From Rhexocercosporidium sp. MPI-PUGE-AT-0058 (Eukaryota; Ascomycota; Leotiomycetes; Helotiales): a stretch of DNA of 64,000 nt. Below the pieces are notes generated by a model. The model saw nothing but the letters and a program-made list of their open reading frames with translations. It did not search any database and was not told where the DNA came from. Below are positions 11,014 through 21,579 of this stretch, piece after piece (position 1 is the stretch's first letter; each line of letters opens with the position of its first letter). The DNA is taken from the NCBI GenBank assembly GCA_020746875.1, contig JAGTJL010000013.1, positions 1,240,001 through 1,304,000 on the forward strand, in the 5' to 3' direction. Position numbers and translations under genes: made by a program.

Positions 11014-13208
11014 TAAATATTTATATAATCTTTAATTCCTTAAATAGTTATAATCGGATTAAGATATAAATATAATATAAGGTATCGTTTTAAAGTCAGT
11101 ATTAAAAATATTAATAAATTCTTTTATTATTATAATTTAGATTTTATTTTAAATTAAGGCGTAAGCTTATTTCTTAAATTTCCAGTCGTAATATTCGGCG
11201 CTTTTACATTTAAGGAATTTTATTCCGAGAATTATATTATATTTTAGGTTTTTATAATTATAAAATCTTTCTCGAAAAGTTTTCGAGATTTTACGGTTAT
11301 TTTATATAATTATATATAAGTTATAAACGTTAATTACTTAAAACTAATACTTATTAAAAGTTATAAACTCTTAATTATACTTAAATAAAAGAAGAAACTT
11401 TTATAATTTAGTTTTATATTTATTAAGGAAATTATAATTTAAATTATTATTTATTAAATTATGAAATAACGTATTCGTATTTATCTCGGGTTGCTTTAGT
11501 TTAATAAAAATATATAAGCGTCTAAGAATATCTCTTAAGCTTTTAATACTTAAGACTTAATATTATCTTTTCCCGTATCTTTTCCGATATTAGACGACTT
11601 TTATTCTTTAGCGCGTATAATAATATATATCTTTTTTTTATTAAAAGAGTTTTCTTTATTACTTTAAAACCTTCTTTTACTTTTAGCTTTTAAGGATTAT
11701 TTTACGCTTATTATACGAACTTAAGATAATTATAATCCTTAAATTAATGACTTTTTTATTTATAAAAGCGGCAAAATATAATACTCTTAATATAATTCTT
11801 CTTTTTATTATCTTTACTTTTATTAAAAAATCGAGAACTAAAAGCCGAAAAAGCGCTATTAAATACGCGCTTTTTATTATTATCTTCAGAATATTCTTTA
11901 CGGCTTCTCTTACGAAATCCGCTATTCTTAAGATTATTATTACTTTATCCGCTTCCGTATTTATTATACTTAACTTTTAGTATATTAAAGAATATTTTAT
12001 AAATTCTTTTAATAAAAGATTTAATATTATTAGCTAATTTCTTCTATTATTAATAAATACTAAAAGGATTTATAAAAGCGTAAGAGTTAATCTATTGCGT
12101 TATCGGTGTATACGTAATTACTTTACGAAAGTTAATAATAATAATATTATTAAATATCCGAGTATTATCCCATCGCCTGCGGACGCTAAGCAATTTTAAT
12201 TTAACAGGAGTTTAAACGAATCACAGAGCCAGGATTTGGTGAGGATGTATTTAAATAAAAACCGAGTTTATTAATTACTATAGTATCGATTAAAATAATC
12301 CTTATCTTTGCAAAAGGGAACATTATACTTCTTATAATCAAATTAAGACTTCTTCCTTATTAAAGGGAAGCTTTAATTAATTATAATCTCTCTTAGAATT
12401 ACTTTTTTCTTATCCCTGTACTTTAGCCCTTTATAAGACTTATAATCCCTAACTCACATCATGCGCACTTACTTATGCCGCCTTAAAGGTATAAGAGATT
12501 CGTTTATATTCTTATTAAAAAAAGGCACGTTTTCTTATATCTTTAAAAGAAGAATAAAAATAAAATAATATATATATAATTTGCTTTTAAAACTTAATTT
12601 AACTCGTTTATCGGTCCTTATTCTTTACTTCTTAATGATTATCGACGTTAGCATGAATCGGTAGTAAATAATAATTAATTAAAACCGTTTAAAAAAGCTA
12701 ATTCTATAAAACTTGCTACTTATCTCTCTTAATTAGTTTATCTCCAGAGTTATAACTCTTTAATTAATCCCCGACGTCAATAGTATTTATAAAACGATTA
12801 TAAAGCTATATAAAATATAACTTATTTAAATTCTTAACGTTTTCTTCTTTAAATTATATTCTAATAACGATAGCGTTTAATAATAATTTATTAAGCTTAT
12901 ATCGAGGGGTATTAATTATTCCGGTAATATTATTATAATTTATTATTTAAAAAGTAAGAGTATTATCGTTTTAAAGAGCTTAAGTTACTATATTTTCGAG
13001 ATTATAAGTCGTATAAAAAGTATTATATAATATCTGGGTAGCTAATTTCTTCGTATTTGCTTATATAAAGAATTTAATAATAGCCCCGGTATCTCGTCTT
13101 ATTATCTTAATAGCACCGAAACTACGCTCTCGAAGGTATATTATAAGCTTATTCGATATAAAAAAGTTATCTAAAATACAAATATACTTTGCAAAAGGTA
13201 ATCGGCAT
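11014..13208. other. RIP-degraded repeat sequence of unknown identity
   Basis: AT-rich sequence, probably part of a retroelement because it lies upstream of Gypsy-2 pol on the same strand. No domain is readable with confidence. A 77-codon plus-strand frame at 11747-11980 is low-complexity Ile/Lys/Phe and an accident of base composition. A less mutated patch near 12165-12245 keeps normal CpA/TpG content. Confidence 0.5.
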
Positions 13209-13216
13209 AATAGATA

Positions 13217-13727
13217 GGCCACAGCTAAATCGCCATACGTGAATAGCTAAATGGCCATACGCTAAAATTTTATTAACTTGGCGGGTGTCATCTATTAACC
13301 TTACTGTGCCATATTAATTTATACTGTATAGCAAGGGCCACTGATGCAAATCATAAATATTCATAATTACGTAATTATCCCTAGGAATTAAAAAAAATGA
13401 AGCTATTTAGACAGCTCAAGAAAATAATACTTTAACGTACTATTATCACTACGACTCTTACTATTATTATAGCTTTTATTCCTAGACCTTGTGGCCCTGC
13501 GCCACTTATAGCAAGTTACAGCGACGTTGCTACTGGTTTTGCTGCCTCTCAGGCGCATACGAGAGCTAATAGCTATGCTTTTAAATAACGGCATAAGAGG
13601 GCCAAATATGCTTTATACATAATTATACATACTAATTTTGGTAGTAATAAATGCACTCTTCATTTTCGGCTCGCTTAATTAGCGTATGGCCATTTAGCTA
13701 TTCACGTATGGCGATTTAGCTGTGGCC
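13217..13727 (+). mobile_element. hAT-like MITE, family A, copy 4 (511 bp, best preserved)
   Basis: Perfect 49-bp terminal inverted repeats: GGCCACAGCTAAATCGCCAT, then ACGTGAATAGCTAAATGGCC, then ATACGCTAA, with the exact complement at the right end. The flanking 8-bp duplication AATAGATA is perfect (13209-13216 and 13728-13735). Each terminal repeat has two AGCTAAAT-SGCCATACG units starting at positions 7 and 29, hence 22 bp apart. C and G are largely retained compared with copies 1 to 3, so this copy probably inserted after most RIP in the island. No transposase is encoded; a 63-codon frame inside it has no recognisable product. It needs an autonomous partner elsewhere. Confidence 0.92.
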
Positions 13728-16318
13728 AATAGATAAGGCATAATAGCTTATGTCCGGTTCCTACTTAAGCCGGCTCTACGGTCGGTTTTTAGCCCTCCAA
13801 GTGCAGCCGGAGCTCGCATACTTATCGGTCCTTAGGCCCTTTTAAAATACCAGATTTATTAAAAGAAGTAATTAAATTATATTATTACTTATATTTTATA
13901 ACTTATTAGCACGAGTTTTAAAGATATAATAATTATCTTAAATGCTCGTTTAATAAAGCGTTATATACACTTATCGACAGTAATATTACGGCCGGGTTTT
14001 TAAAGTTATAAATTAACAGCTTAAATATAAGAATTTAGAAGTTTAGCTAAGAAAAATTAATAAAATTCGTACTTAAATAAAAATAAACTTATACGTTTTT
14101 ATATTTTTAATTTCTCTTTAAGTAAAAGTAATACAAAAAAACAAAATCGTTTATATAAAATCCAAAAGCGGTCTTAGGCTATATATTTCCGTACCGCATA
14201 TTTAGTCTATCGTCCTTTATATTCTAATAGTTTTCAATTTAGTTCTTTACGTAAATCCCTATATATATTAAAATCTTTAAATATACCTTAAATTCTAAAA
14301 TAAAAATAAAGTATTAATTTAAAATACGAGAGCGCGGTTTTAATTTATTTAAATCTTTAATATTTAAATTAATATAATCTACAATTTATTAGAGGATTTC
14401 ATTTATAAAAAATAAATAAAATATATTATAAGAGTTAATAAAATTAATAAAAGAAGATAGGCGTATTTCTAATTAAAAATCAAAGCAAAGGAACGGAATA
14501 AATGGCTTTTTACCTTTTAAGATCGGTTTTGCTTTAAAACGGAATATTTTATTAAGAATAAGATTAAGTTGCATTTCTTTAATTATCCTTAAATACGGTT
14601 AATTACTTATAATTTAAGTGTATTTAAACGATTCTACGATATTAATTAAAGGGATAACTAGGTCCGTTGCGAGGGGCAATACCCCTCTGTAATCCAGCTT
14701 TGGGCACCACGCTAAAAGTGGCTTACCGCAGGCGATGAAATAGTCCTTAATAAATATAATAAACTGTCGGTATATCGCTTAAATAGACTCGCCCGATTAT
14801 TAGCGGAACCGCTTAATATTTTTAATAACCTTAATATTTCGAATTTCTTTAAAAGTATAAACTCTCTTAAAAAGCTAATAAACAGGTTTTATATTAATAA
14901 AATACTTTCAGATTTAATTATAATTTACTTCGTATTATTTTAATAAGTTAATAAGTCGCTTTTTATATTTATAACTGCGACGCGTACTCGATTCGTATAT
15001 ATATTATAATTATATAAGCGAGCTTTAAAGATCTTTTCTTAAATATTTTTTTAATTTCGCAAGCTCTCGAAATTCTCTTTTTTTATTTTTTTATTTTTTA
15101 AAAATTATAATCGTAAAGCATTTCTTATAATCGCGCTTATCTTTCGCTTAAGCTATAATATTTTAATAAAATATAAGCGTTTAGATTTAAATATATTAAT
15201 AATATTATTTTAAGTTTATAAATTACGTGATTTGCCGTAAATAATATAATTATATTCCGAGGATATCCCGGGGCCGGTAAAGTCTTAGGCTTAATAATAT
15301 CCTTATTAAGCGGGTGCTATAAGCTAGGCAAGTTATCTTTTAATTCTAAATTAAAGTTACACTTTACTAAAAGTAACTTAAAGTCCCTTATTAAAATAAT
15401 AATAATATAATTTAATATTATATTACGAATTCGTTAAAAGCTTTTTCTAATTATATATTATTTATTTATTATATTTATATAAGCGACCGAGATTATTTAA
15501 AAGCGGCGAAATCTAATAATATTATTCTTATAATAAGCGAGCTGCGTTTTCGCATAAGTATTTTTGACTTTAGATTTAATTAATAAGCGTATATACTCTT
15601 CGAGCTCGCGTTACTTTTAAGCGATTTGTTTTTTAATAAATATATTTAAAGCCGTAAAATTAATATTAATATTAAAGATAAAAAGGATTATATTATCCGT
15701 TATATAATCGAATATATTTAAATTATTTTTAATTTAAGTTATAATTTTACTTTTCTTTTTACAAATATAATAAGTTAATTATAAGTATAAGAAGATTCCT
15801 TATTATTATTACCGTAAGTGCTTTAAAGTAATTCGCTATTAAAAGTACATTCGCTTTTAATTATATAAAAGGGATTTACAGATTTTATAATTTTATAAAG
15901 AATATTATAAGCGATATCGCCGAAACAAATATTACTTATAAATCTAGCGTTATTAAATATAATTACTTAATAAAGAACCGTTCTTTTACCTTTTGTATTA
16001 CTTTCTTATAAAATAAAGAAATTAACTTATTAAATATACTTTATAATAAATAAAGCTTTATAAAAGTTTAAAGTAAATTGTATTTTTTAAAAAAAAAAAT
16101 TTCTGGCTTTTAAAGAAGTCTAAAAGAAAAGCGTATATATAAAAGAGATTACTTATAAGGAGAAGCAAAACGCCGGCGTAATTAAATATATAAATAAGAC
16201 TAATTCTATTAATACCGTAAAAGCCTCGGCCCCCTTATATTATGGGCCCGATTCCGTATAAATAGAATGGATAAGCATATACATAACAAATCGCAAATCT
16301 ATTACGATTTTAAAAATA
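13728..16318. other. Mixed RIP-degraded repeats with two normal-GC patches
   Basis: Mostly AT-rich, with no gene readable. Two patches stand out with near-normal GC: 13750-13845, and 14660-14745, which holds the hairpin GAGGGG-CAATA-CCCCTC at 14671-14687 and a smaller CCAC-N7-GTGG hairpin at 14707-14721. These may be LTR or UTR segments of younger insertions. Bases 16045-16290 are copy B of the dispersed repeat. Confidence 0.45.
16045..16290 (+). repeat. Dispersed repeat, copy B (less RIP-altered)
   Basis: Partner of 7245-7485 in direct orientation, 8.8 kb away. This copy keeps GGCCCCCTTATATTATGGGC and AATGGATAAGC where the other has T for C and A for G. The plus strand shows a partly open reading, ending in LYYGPDSVQIEW-like residues, that may be an ancient transposon coding segment. 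Confidence 0.6.
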
Positions 16319-16866
16319 GGGGACAGCTAAATCGACACACGGAAATAGCTAAATCGACATCTCTTGGCATTTCTTGGCAAAATAATTATTATAAATTAAG
16401 AAAAAGTAATTAATAAAATATTTAAATCTTAGCTTAAAAATGTTATTTATTAAGTTATTTTTAAAAACTCACTTATTTTAAAAAAGTTATATAATATTAA
16501 AAGTTGAGTTTTTCGATAATATTTCAATATTATATTAAAAAGTACTTTTATAATAAAATTTAATAAACTTTAATAATTTAAATATAAAACTATTATTAAA
16601 TAATTTAAAATTAAAAAGTTAAGCGAAAATATATTATTTACTACTTATTTTCGTAAAATAAAAGAAAAATCTTAATTTTTAATTATTTATTATTAAATAA
16701 TACTTATAATATTTAAGCGAGATATTTAATAAACCTTATATTAATAATTATTCTAAATAGATATTTTAAAATAAAATTAAAAAATAAGTAAAAACTATTA
16801 TTTTATAATTTTCTTAAAATCCGTATGTCGATTTAGCTATTTCCGTGTGTCGATTTAGCTGTCCTT
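16319..16866. mobile_element. hAT-like MITE, family B (548 bp)
   Basis: The terminal repeats are GGGGACAGCTAAATCGACAC then ACGGAAATAGCTAAATCGAC then AT on the left, and the complement on the right. They are identical over 40 bp; the outermost two bases differ as GG/AA, consistent with RIP. The perfect 8-bp duplication TAAAAATA lies at 16311-16318 and 16867-16874. The layout matches family A: AGCTAAAT units start at positions 7 and 29. Interior and terminal GACA versus GCCA bases differ, so it is a separate but related family. It has no coding capacity. Confidence 0.88.
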
Positions 16867-16899
16867 TAAAAATAATATATAAAATAAATAAAAAATACT

Positions 16900-17500
16900 T
16901 CTTTTATTTATTATTGCTTTTAAAGTTAATATTATAAAGAATTAAATTATAAAAGAGTTAAAAAGAAAGGAAATAATTACTTATACGCTTATAAATTATA
17001 TTAATAATAAGAAAGTAATAAAATACTTAAATCACTTAATTAAATATATTAAAGCTAAACTAAATAAGCCTTAAAAGATTCTGCTTTTAGATAGCTACGA
17101 ATCTTATTACTTTAAGTTATTTTAATTAAAGTGCGCCGAAAAAATATATATAACTTTTCTATTACCTTTCTTATTTAACGTAGGCTTTATAACTTCTCGA
17201 CGTTAATATATTCCGGCTCTAAAAATATTATTATAATTTAATAATTTAAGCTATATTACGAAGTTTTAATTTTAAATATATTATTATCTCTTTCTTCCGC
17301 GACTTTATTAAAATCTATACTTAAACTTTTAAATAATAAATAATTATAAATATATTCAAAACCTTCAGAATATAATTTATTTTTATAAAAGTAAGAATCG
17401 CTGAAATAAGAGAATATAAAAAGAATTATAAAAAGAGAAAAGCAAACGAAATTAATAAAACTTAAAGTAAAAATAAATAAGATTTATTATCTTTACTTCT
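16900..17500 (+). mobile_element. RIP-degraded pogo/Fot1-like DDE transposase remnant
   Basis: Plus-strand translation, ignoring stops, gives KYLNHLIKYIKAKLNKP, then KILLLDSYESYYFKLF at 17075-17125, then LKCAEKIYITFLLPF and NVGFITSRR. This follows the pogo/Fot1 pattern LLILDGHESHxxxxF..CxENxIxxxxLPPHxSHxxQPLDV, with DGHESH decayed to DSYESY. Intervening stops replace expected Gln codons, as RIP does. Further downstream frames contain FLPRFYKIYTQTFK, like the helical region after the second catalytic Asp. Limits are approximate and inverted repeats were not identified. It lies next to the family B MITE, but pogo elements duplicate TA, so it is not its source. Confidence 0.55.
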
Positions 17501-18353
17501 TTTTATATAAGGTAATATATAAAAAGCAATTATAAAGCTTATTACTTTAAGAAAAAAAGATATTATTTAATTCTTTAATAATATTTTTATTATATTTAAA
17601 GATATTATTAAAAAAGGAATTATATAATTATATAAAATATATTTAATTACTTTAAAGTATTCCGTGTTATAAGAGAAAATTAAAGCTAATAGGAAACGAA
17701 AGAGAATTTCGCGGAGAAATATATATATATATAAAAAGAAGAGCTTTTATAATAAATAATCTTCGGGAGAAAACTAAAATAAAAAATAAAAAAGAATTAA
17801 GTAAAGCTTTACGGAAAGCAAAGAAAAAGCCTAATATAACGATTAATAAAGCAAAGAATGCTCTTTATATAAAAAGTATATAAATACGTAAAAATAAGAA
17901 GTTATAATAAAAGCGTCTTAAAGTTTATACTCGGCGAAAAGAGCTTTCTTTATTTAAAGATCTTATTCTAATTAAAGACCCCGAAAAGCAACTTATAATC
18001 CTTAAATAATCTTTATATAATAAAAAGGCTTTTCTATAGCTTTTAATATAAGTTCATAAAGCTAAAATATAAGTAAAGATAATAAAACTAAATCAAAAAG
18101 TAAAGTTTAAATTTAGAGATACTTATTCCGAAGTAATTAAAGATTACGTCGATTCTAAGCTTAACTCCGAAGATTAAAATGCTTTTAAAAAATCGTTAGG
18201 ATACTAAGTTTAATAATAAGTTAATTAATTTAATTACTTATTAGGCCGATTTTATATTTTTTTAGTTTTCTTTACGAAATTAATTATTAAGTTTATTTAA
18301 TTTAAGTAATAACTGTTAATAAATTTAATAATCTTAATAAATTCTGACGTAAC
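17500..18353. other. RIP-degraded sequence, possibly the 3' part of the pogo-like element
   Basis: AT-rich sequence. Lys/Glu-rich readings on the plus strand (about 17690-17900 and 18060-18180) resemble the charged C-terminal tails of fungal pogo-type transposases, but no motif can be claimed. Confidence 0.4.
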
Positions 18354-18404
18354 GCGGGACATTCGCTTTCGCGGGACACTCGCTTTCGCGGGACACTCGC
18401 TTTC
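18354..18404. repeat. Three tandem 17-bp GC-rich units at the island edge
   Basis: GCGGGACATTCGCTTTC is followed by two copies of GCGGGACACTCGCTTTC. The units are GC-rich and differ at one base (T/C), in sharp contrast to the AT-rich sequence around them. They lie about 600 bp before normal-GC sequence begins. Confidence 0.85.
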
Positions 18405-18996
18405 CCCGACTGTAAGCGAGTCCCCGAGTATACAGGAGGTGAACCGGCTATTAAAAGTCTAAAATTTACTTTAAAACTCGTAGAAGACGTGAATTAATAT
18501 AACGATAACCCGGGAAGAAAATCATATAATAAATATAATATAAAAGTACGTTTTTAATTATAGCGAAATAAGGTCTTTTGGCCCCGGAGCTTGCGGAACT
18601 CGAAGGCTGCTGGAGTAAAGACCTCGAAGTTTAATATTAAGCGAATATTATTTTATTAAGTTATTTGAAAAAAATATGTTTTAAAATATTATAAATCAAT
18701 TAAAAGTAAAAGTAAAAGTATTATATTAATTAAAACTTATAACGTAAGTTCAAAAGAGCTATAAGCTCTTCCATATAAGGTTAAGCCCGAAAATAGAAGG
18801 AGCGAGATAGAAGGAGCGCGCTACCTGCTGCGCCGCAATACAGTTGAGGACCATACTGTAAGGACGTACATAATCCTTAAGCTTCAATTTTTGCTCGCAT
18901 TAATTTATAACGAAGACCATCAAGGCATCTTCACTTCAATCCCGGAAGCAAACTGGCCTAGCTATTGCTGAGTTTGAAAAGTACGTTTCTCGAGGG
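18405..18996. other. Boundary between the RIP island and the gene block; upstream region of the F-box gene
   Basis: Base composition changes here from RIP-type AT-rich to normal. A patch at 18570-18625 and everything after about 18780 have ordinary GC. No gene is seen. The last 200 bases presumably hold the F-box gene promoter and leader. Confidence 0.5.
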
Positions 18997-20799
18997 ATGA
19001 GCTCGAGGCGTATGCAGGTCTTCACTATGGCCAAGACACCATGTCTAATGACGGCTATTCCACTCGACATCGTTAGCATCATCCTCGACAACCTGGAGCT
19101 GTCTGATGTGAAGAGTACTCGACTTACTTGCAAATATCTTTCTGCTATTGGCCCACGCTTCAGGAGTTTCGTCGTCCAACAGACCACAGACCTCGACGTT
19201 GATAGTCTACAGAGACAGCAGGAGCTAGCCTCGCATCCCCAATTACGCTCAGCAGTTACAAAACTAGTGGTGATGGCTGCCGTGTTTGATACATCAGAGC
19301 TTGTTCGTATGCTCAAAACCAAAACGCGCCAAATCGTGGATTTTAAGGGCCCCTTCACTACAGTATCAGAGCTGGCGCTCACGAATGATGAACTCCTTCA
19401 AGCAGCATCAGATCTGGAATGGATGCATGCTCAGCAGAGCCGTCAGAAAATCCAGAAATTACCAGAAATTATCGATGCTCTTGCAACCGTTTTGCGTCTA
19501 TACGGGGCACTAGACACAATCGACTTGAACGCATGCGTTACAAAGGGCCCTCGTCTACGAGTCTCGACTGCTCAGGCTGGGGAGTGGCACCCAGTATTCA
19601 TCCGCGCGTCTGAAGTCTACCAGATCACGACCTCAGCAATTGCCCTGAGTGGATTATCGTTGAATACGCTCCTGGTATACCGCGCAACGCCCAGCTGCAG
19701 TGTACCATCTTTCGATGTGACCTCCCATATAGCAAAACTCGAGGCCTTACCTAGCTTCGCATCGGCTTTCTCTTCACTTGAGAATTTTGCCCTCAGCTTC
19801 TCGACTAGGGTAAAGACGGATTCCTCGATGATCGAGTCTGCCAGAGACGAAATCCAGGGTGATGATGCGGCTGACGACGATTCCTCGGATTCCATGGTGC
19901 GTGATACCCGGTTATATATCATTGGCCCGTTCTGCCTTTTTACTGACAGAGGCTGCTGCCTAGAGTTACGATATCGGTCATTACTCACACGAAAATCCTG
20001 AAGCAACTGTAGAAGATAACTTTCCCGGCGTAGGTCAGTATTTTCCCGCCTTATTTCTCAATGGCTGAGGGGTCGTATGCACAAGTTCCATGCCTTGAAC
20101 TTGCAGCCTAATATATATCGGCAAGATCCTGCGACTTCGAATGAAAGCAGTGTTAACTTGTCAAGTAGCCCGTATGCTCCACTGGATGCCCAAACTGGAC
20201 GCTTTTGATCTTCACATGACCGATACCCTAGATGGTTCATCCTCAATGTATCAGAAAATATTCGAGTATATCGGCAATGAGGTCAAACTACCCCTATTGA
20301 CAAAAGTTCTTTTGCGCGGTTTACCCGCTTCAGAGGAGTCTTTATTGAAATTTTTTGATAATCATCAGTCTATCTCGGACCTCACTATCGATGAGATGAA
20401 ACTTTCTTCTGGATCTTGGAAACGCGTCATCGGACATATTTCCCAGTTGCCTGACCTGTCAAATTTGCGCTTGTCCAACCTGTTCGATGAAGGCGGCGTG
20501 TTCAACTGTAAGTGTTTGACTGGGTTATGATCATTCACCACCCCGTTCTTTACATGGTTCTGAGCAGTCTAGCAGTGCTATCGAAAACCACCGGGGATGA
20601 TAGGCAGCCTTACGAGACACCCGAGAACTCGTATCACTGCGCACGAGGCGTGAAAGTTCATACCCGCACTTTCGGCTCTGCAGATATCCAACTGCTCCGG
20701 ACCGGTCTAGAGTTTGATGATACCGATATCGGTCGCAGTCTGGGATCTCCTCAGGTTATGCGTTGGGCGCAGCTTCGACGGTTCAGATACAGTCTCTGA
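18997..20799 (+). CDS. F-box protein, probable SCF substrate adaptor
   Basis: Model: exons 18997-19896, 19964-20029, 20126-20507 and 20573-20799, giving 524 residues. An F-box follows a short leader (residues 18-60: MTAIPLDIVSIILDNLELSD, VKSTRLTCKYLS), the Skp1-binding helix-loop of ubiquitin-ligase adaptors. Downstream is a long Leu-rich region typical of fungal F-box proteins (LHWMPKLDAFDLHM, LPDLSNLRLSNLF). Introns have donors GTGCGT, GTAGGT and GTAAGT; intron 1 has a TTTACTGAC branch point. The second and third acceptors were chosen because they alone keep the frame open, so exon edges are models. Met12 or Met18 could be the real start. The substrate is unknown. It is the first intact gene beside the transposon island, where fast-evolving F-box genes are common. 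Confidence 0.75.
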
Positions 20800-21579
20800 G
20801 TGTCACAGAACCTCGACATTAGCTGTTTGGGACCGAGATAGCCAAAGAGCGTAATTGTTATCTCGGAAACTAAGCAATATTGTGGATCACGTCTGTTATT
20901 TCAGCTTCCTTGTCTATGGCAACTATTTTTTCCTTCAGATAGTACCGTGGTTCCACGCCAGGGACTAACATGGAAATCAGTAGTTGTAACTTAGGTCATA
21001 TTCTATCCAACTCCTGATGAAGGTGACAACATTTATTTGTCCGTCTACTCACAATACTACGATGTGCTAAGTCTACTTCTACTTAATGTTGGTTTCCGCC
21101 TAACCATCACGTTATATTACGAAAAATATACCTCGTGTCCAACCATTTTTTTAATTCGATGAGCTGAGCAAATGATCCATGATCTAGAGGGTCCAGAATA
21201 CGGCTTGCAATTACTATCCGTCGAACTCGTAAAGAACTCTCACATCGTCCCTATACACATTCCGCTTTTCGTTAAGGTTCTGCTAAATGACCGCCTTTAA
21301 GTCAGTCACCGCATCTTGAAAGGGTCTAGGAGTAAGATGGGTAGCCTGAAGCATATATGTGGCTAGTAACCACCGCAGGATCCTTGATCCAACCTCGAAA
21401 GTAAGAGAGGCACACTTACCATCTTCATATATTTTCTACTCCACGATGTCTCGAATATAAGTATAATTAGGTTAAGTTGAAGAGCGATACACGTGATTTA
21501 TACCTTCTTTAATCACTTGCAAATTTTATTATTATTTGTTAATTAAATTAAATGAAAATAAGCTTAAATTAAAGCTCTA
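20800..21579. other. Intergenic, no gene seen
   Basis: Ordinary composition until about 21430, then AT-rich with RIP-like TTAATTAAAT runs at 21490-21600. That AT-rich patch abuts, and seems to truncate, the HET pseudogene that follows. Confidence 0.6.

Noticed and set aside
11747..11980. 77-codon plus-strand frame in the AT-rich island
   Set aside because: Composition is almost only Ile, Lys, Phe, Leu, Thr and Ser, as expected from RIP-type DNA; no motif.
13403..13594. 63-codon frame inside MITE copy 4
   Set aside because: Not conserved in the other MITE copies and far too short for a transposase; an accident of the less mutated sequence.
6077..16866. CRISPR-like array from the recurring GGCCACAGCTAAAT motif
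   Set aside because: The motif occurs as inverted pairs about 500 bp apart with target-site duplications, and the genome is eukaryotic; these are transposon ends.
1..18800. AT-rich block as mitochondrial DNA or a point centromere
   Set aside because: Readable Gypsy and pogo proteins with C-to-T and G-to-A decay and nuclear MITE insertions show RIP-altered nuclear transposons. A regional centromere cannot be excluded but nothing specific supports it.
18936..19382. 148-codon minus-strand frame
   Set aside because: Antisense to the F-box domain exon, which shows clear family motifs.
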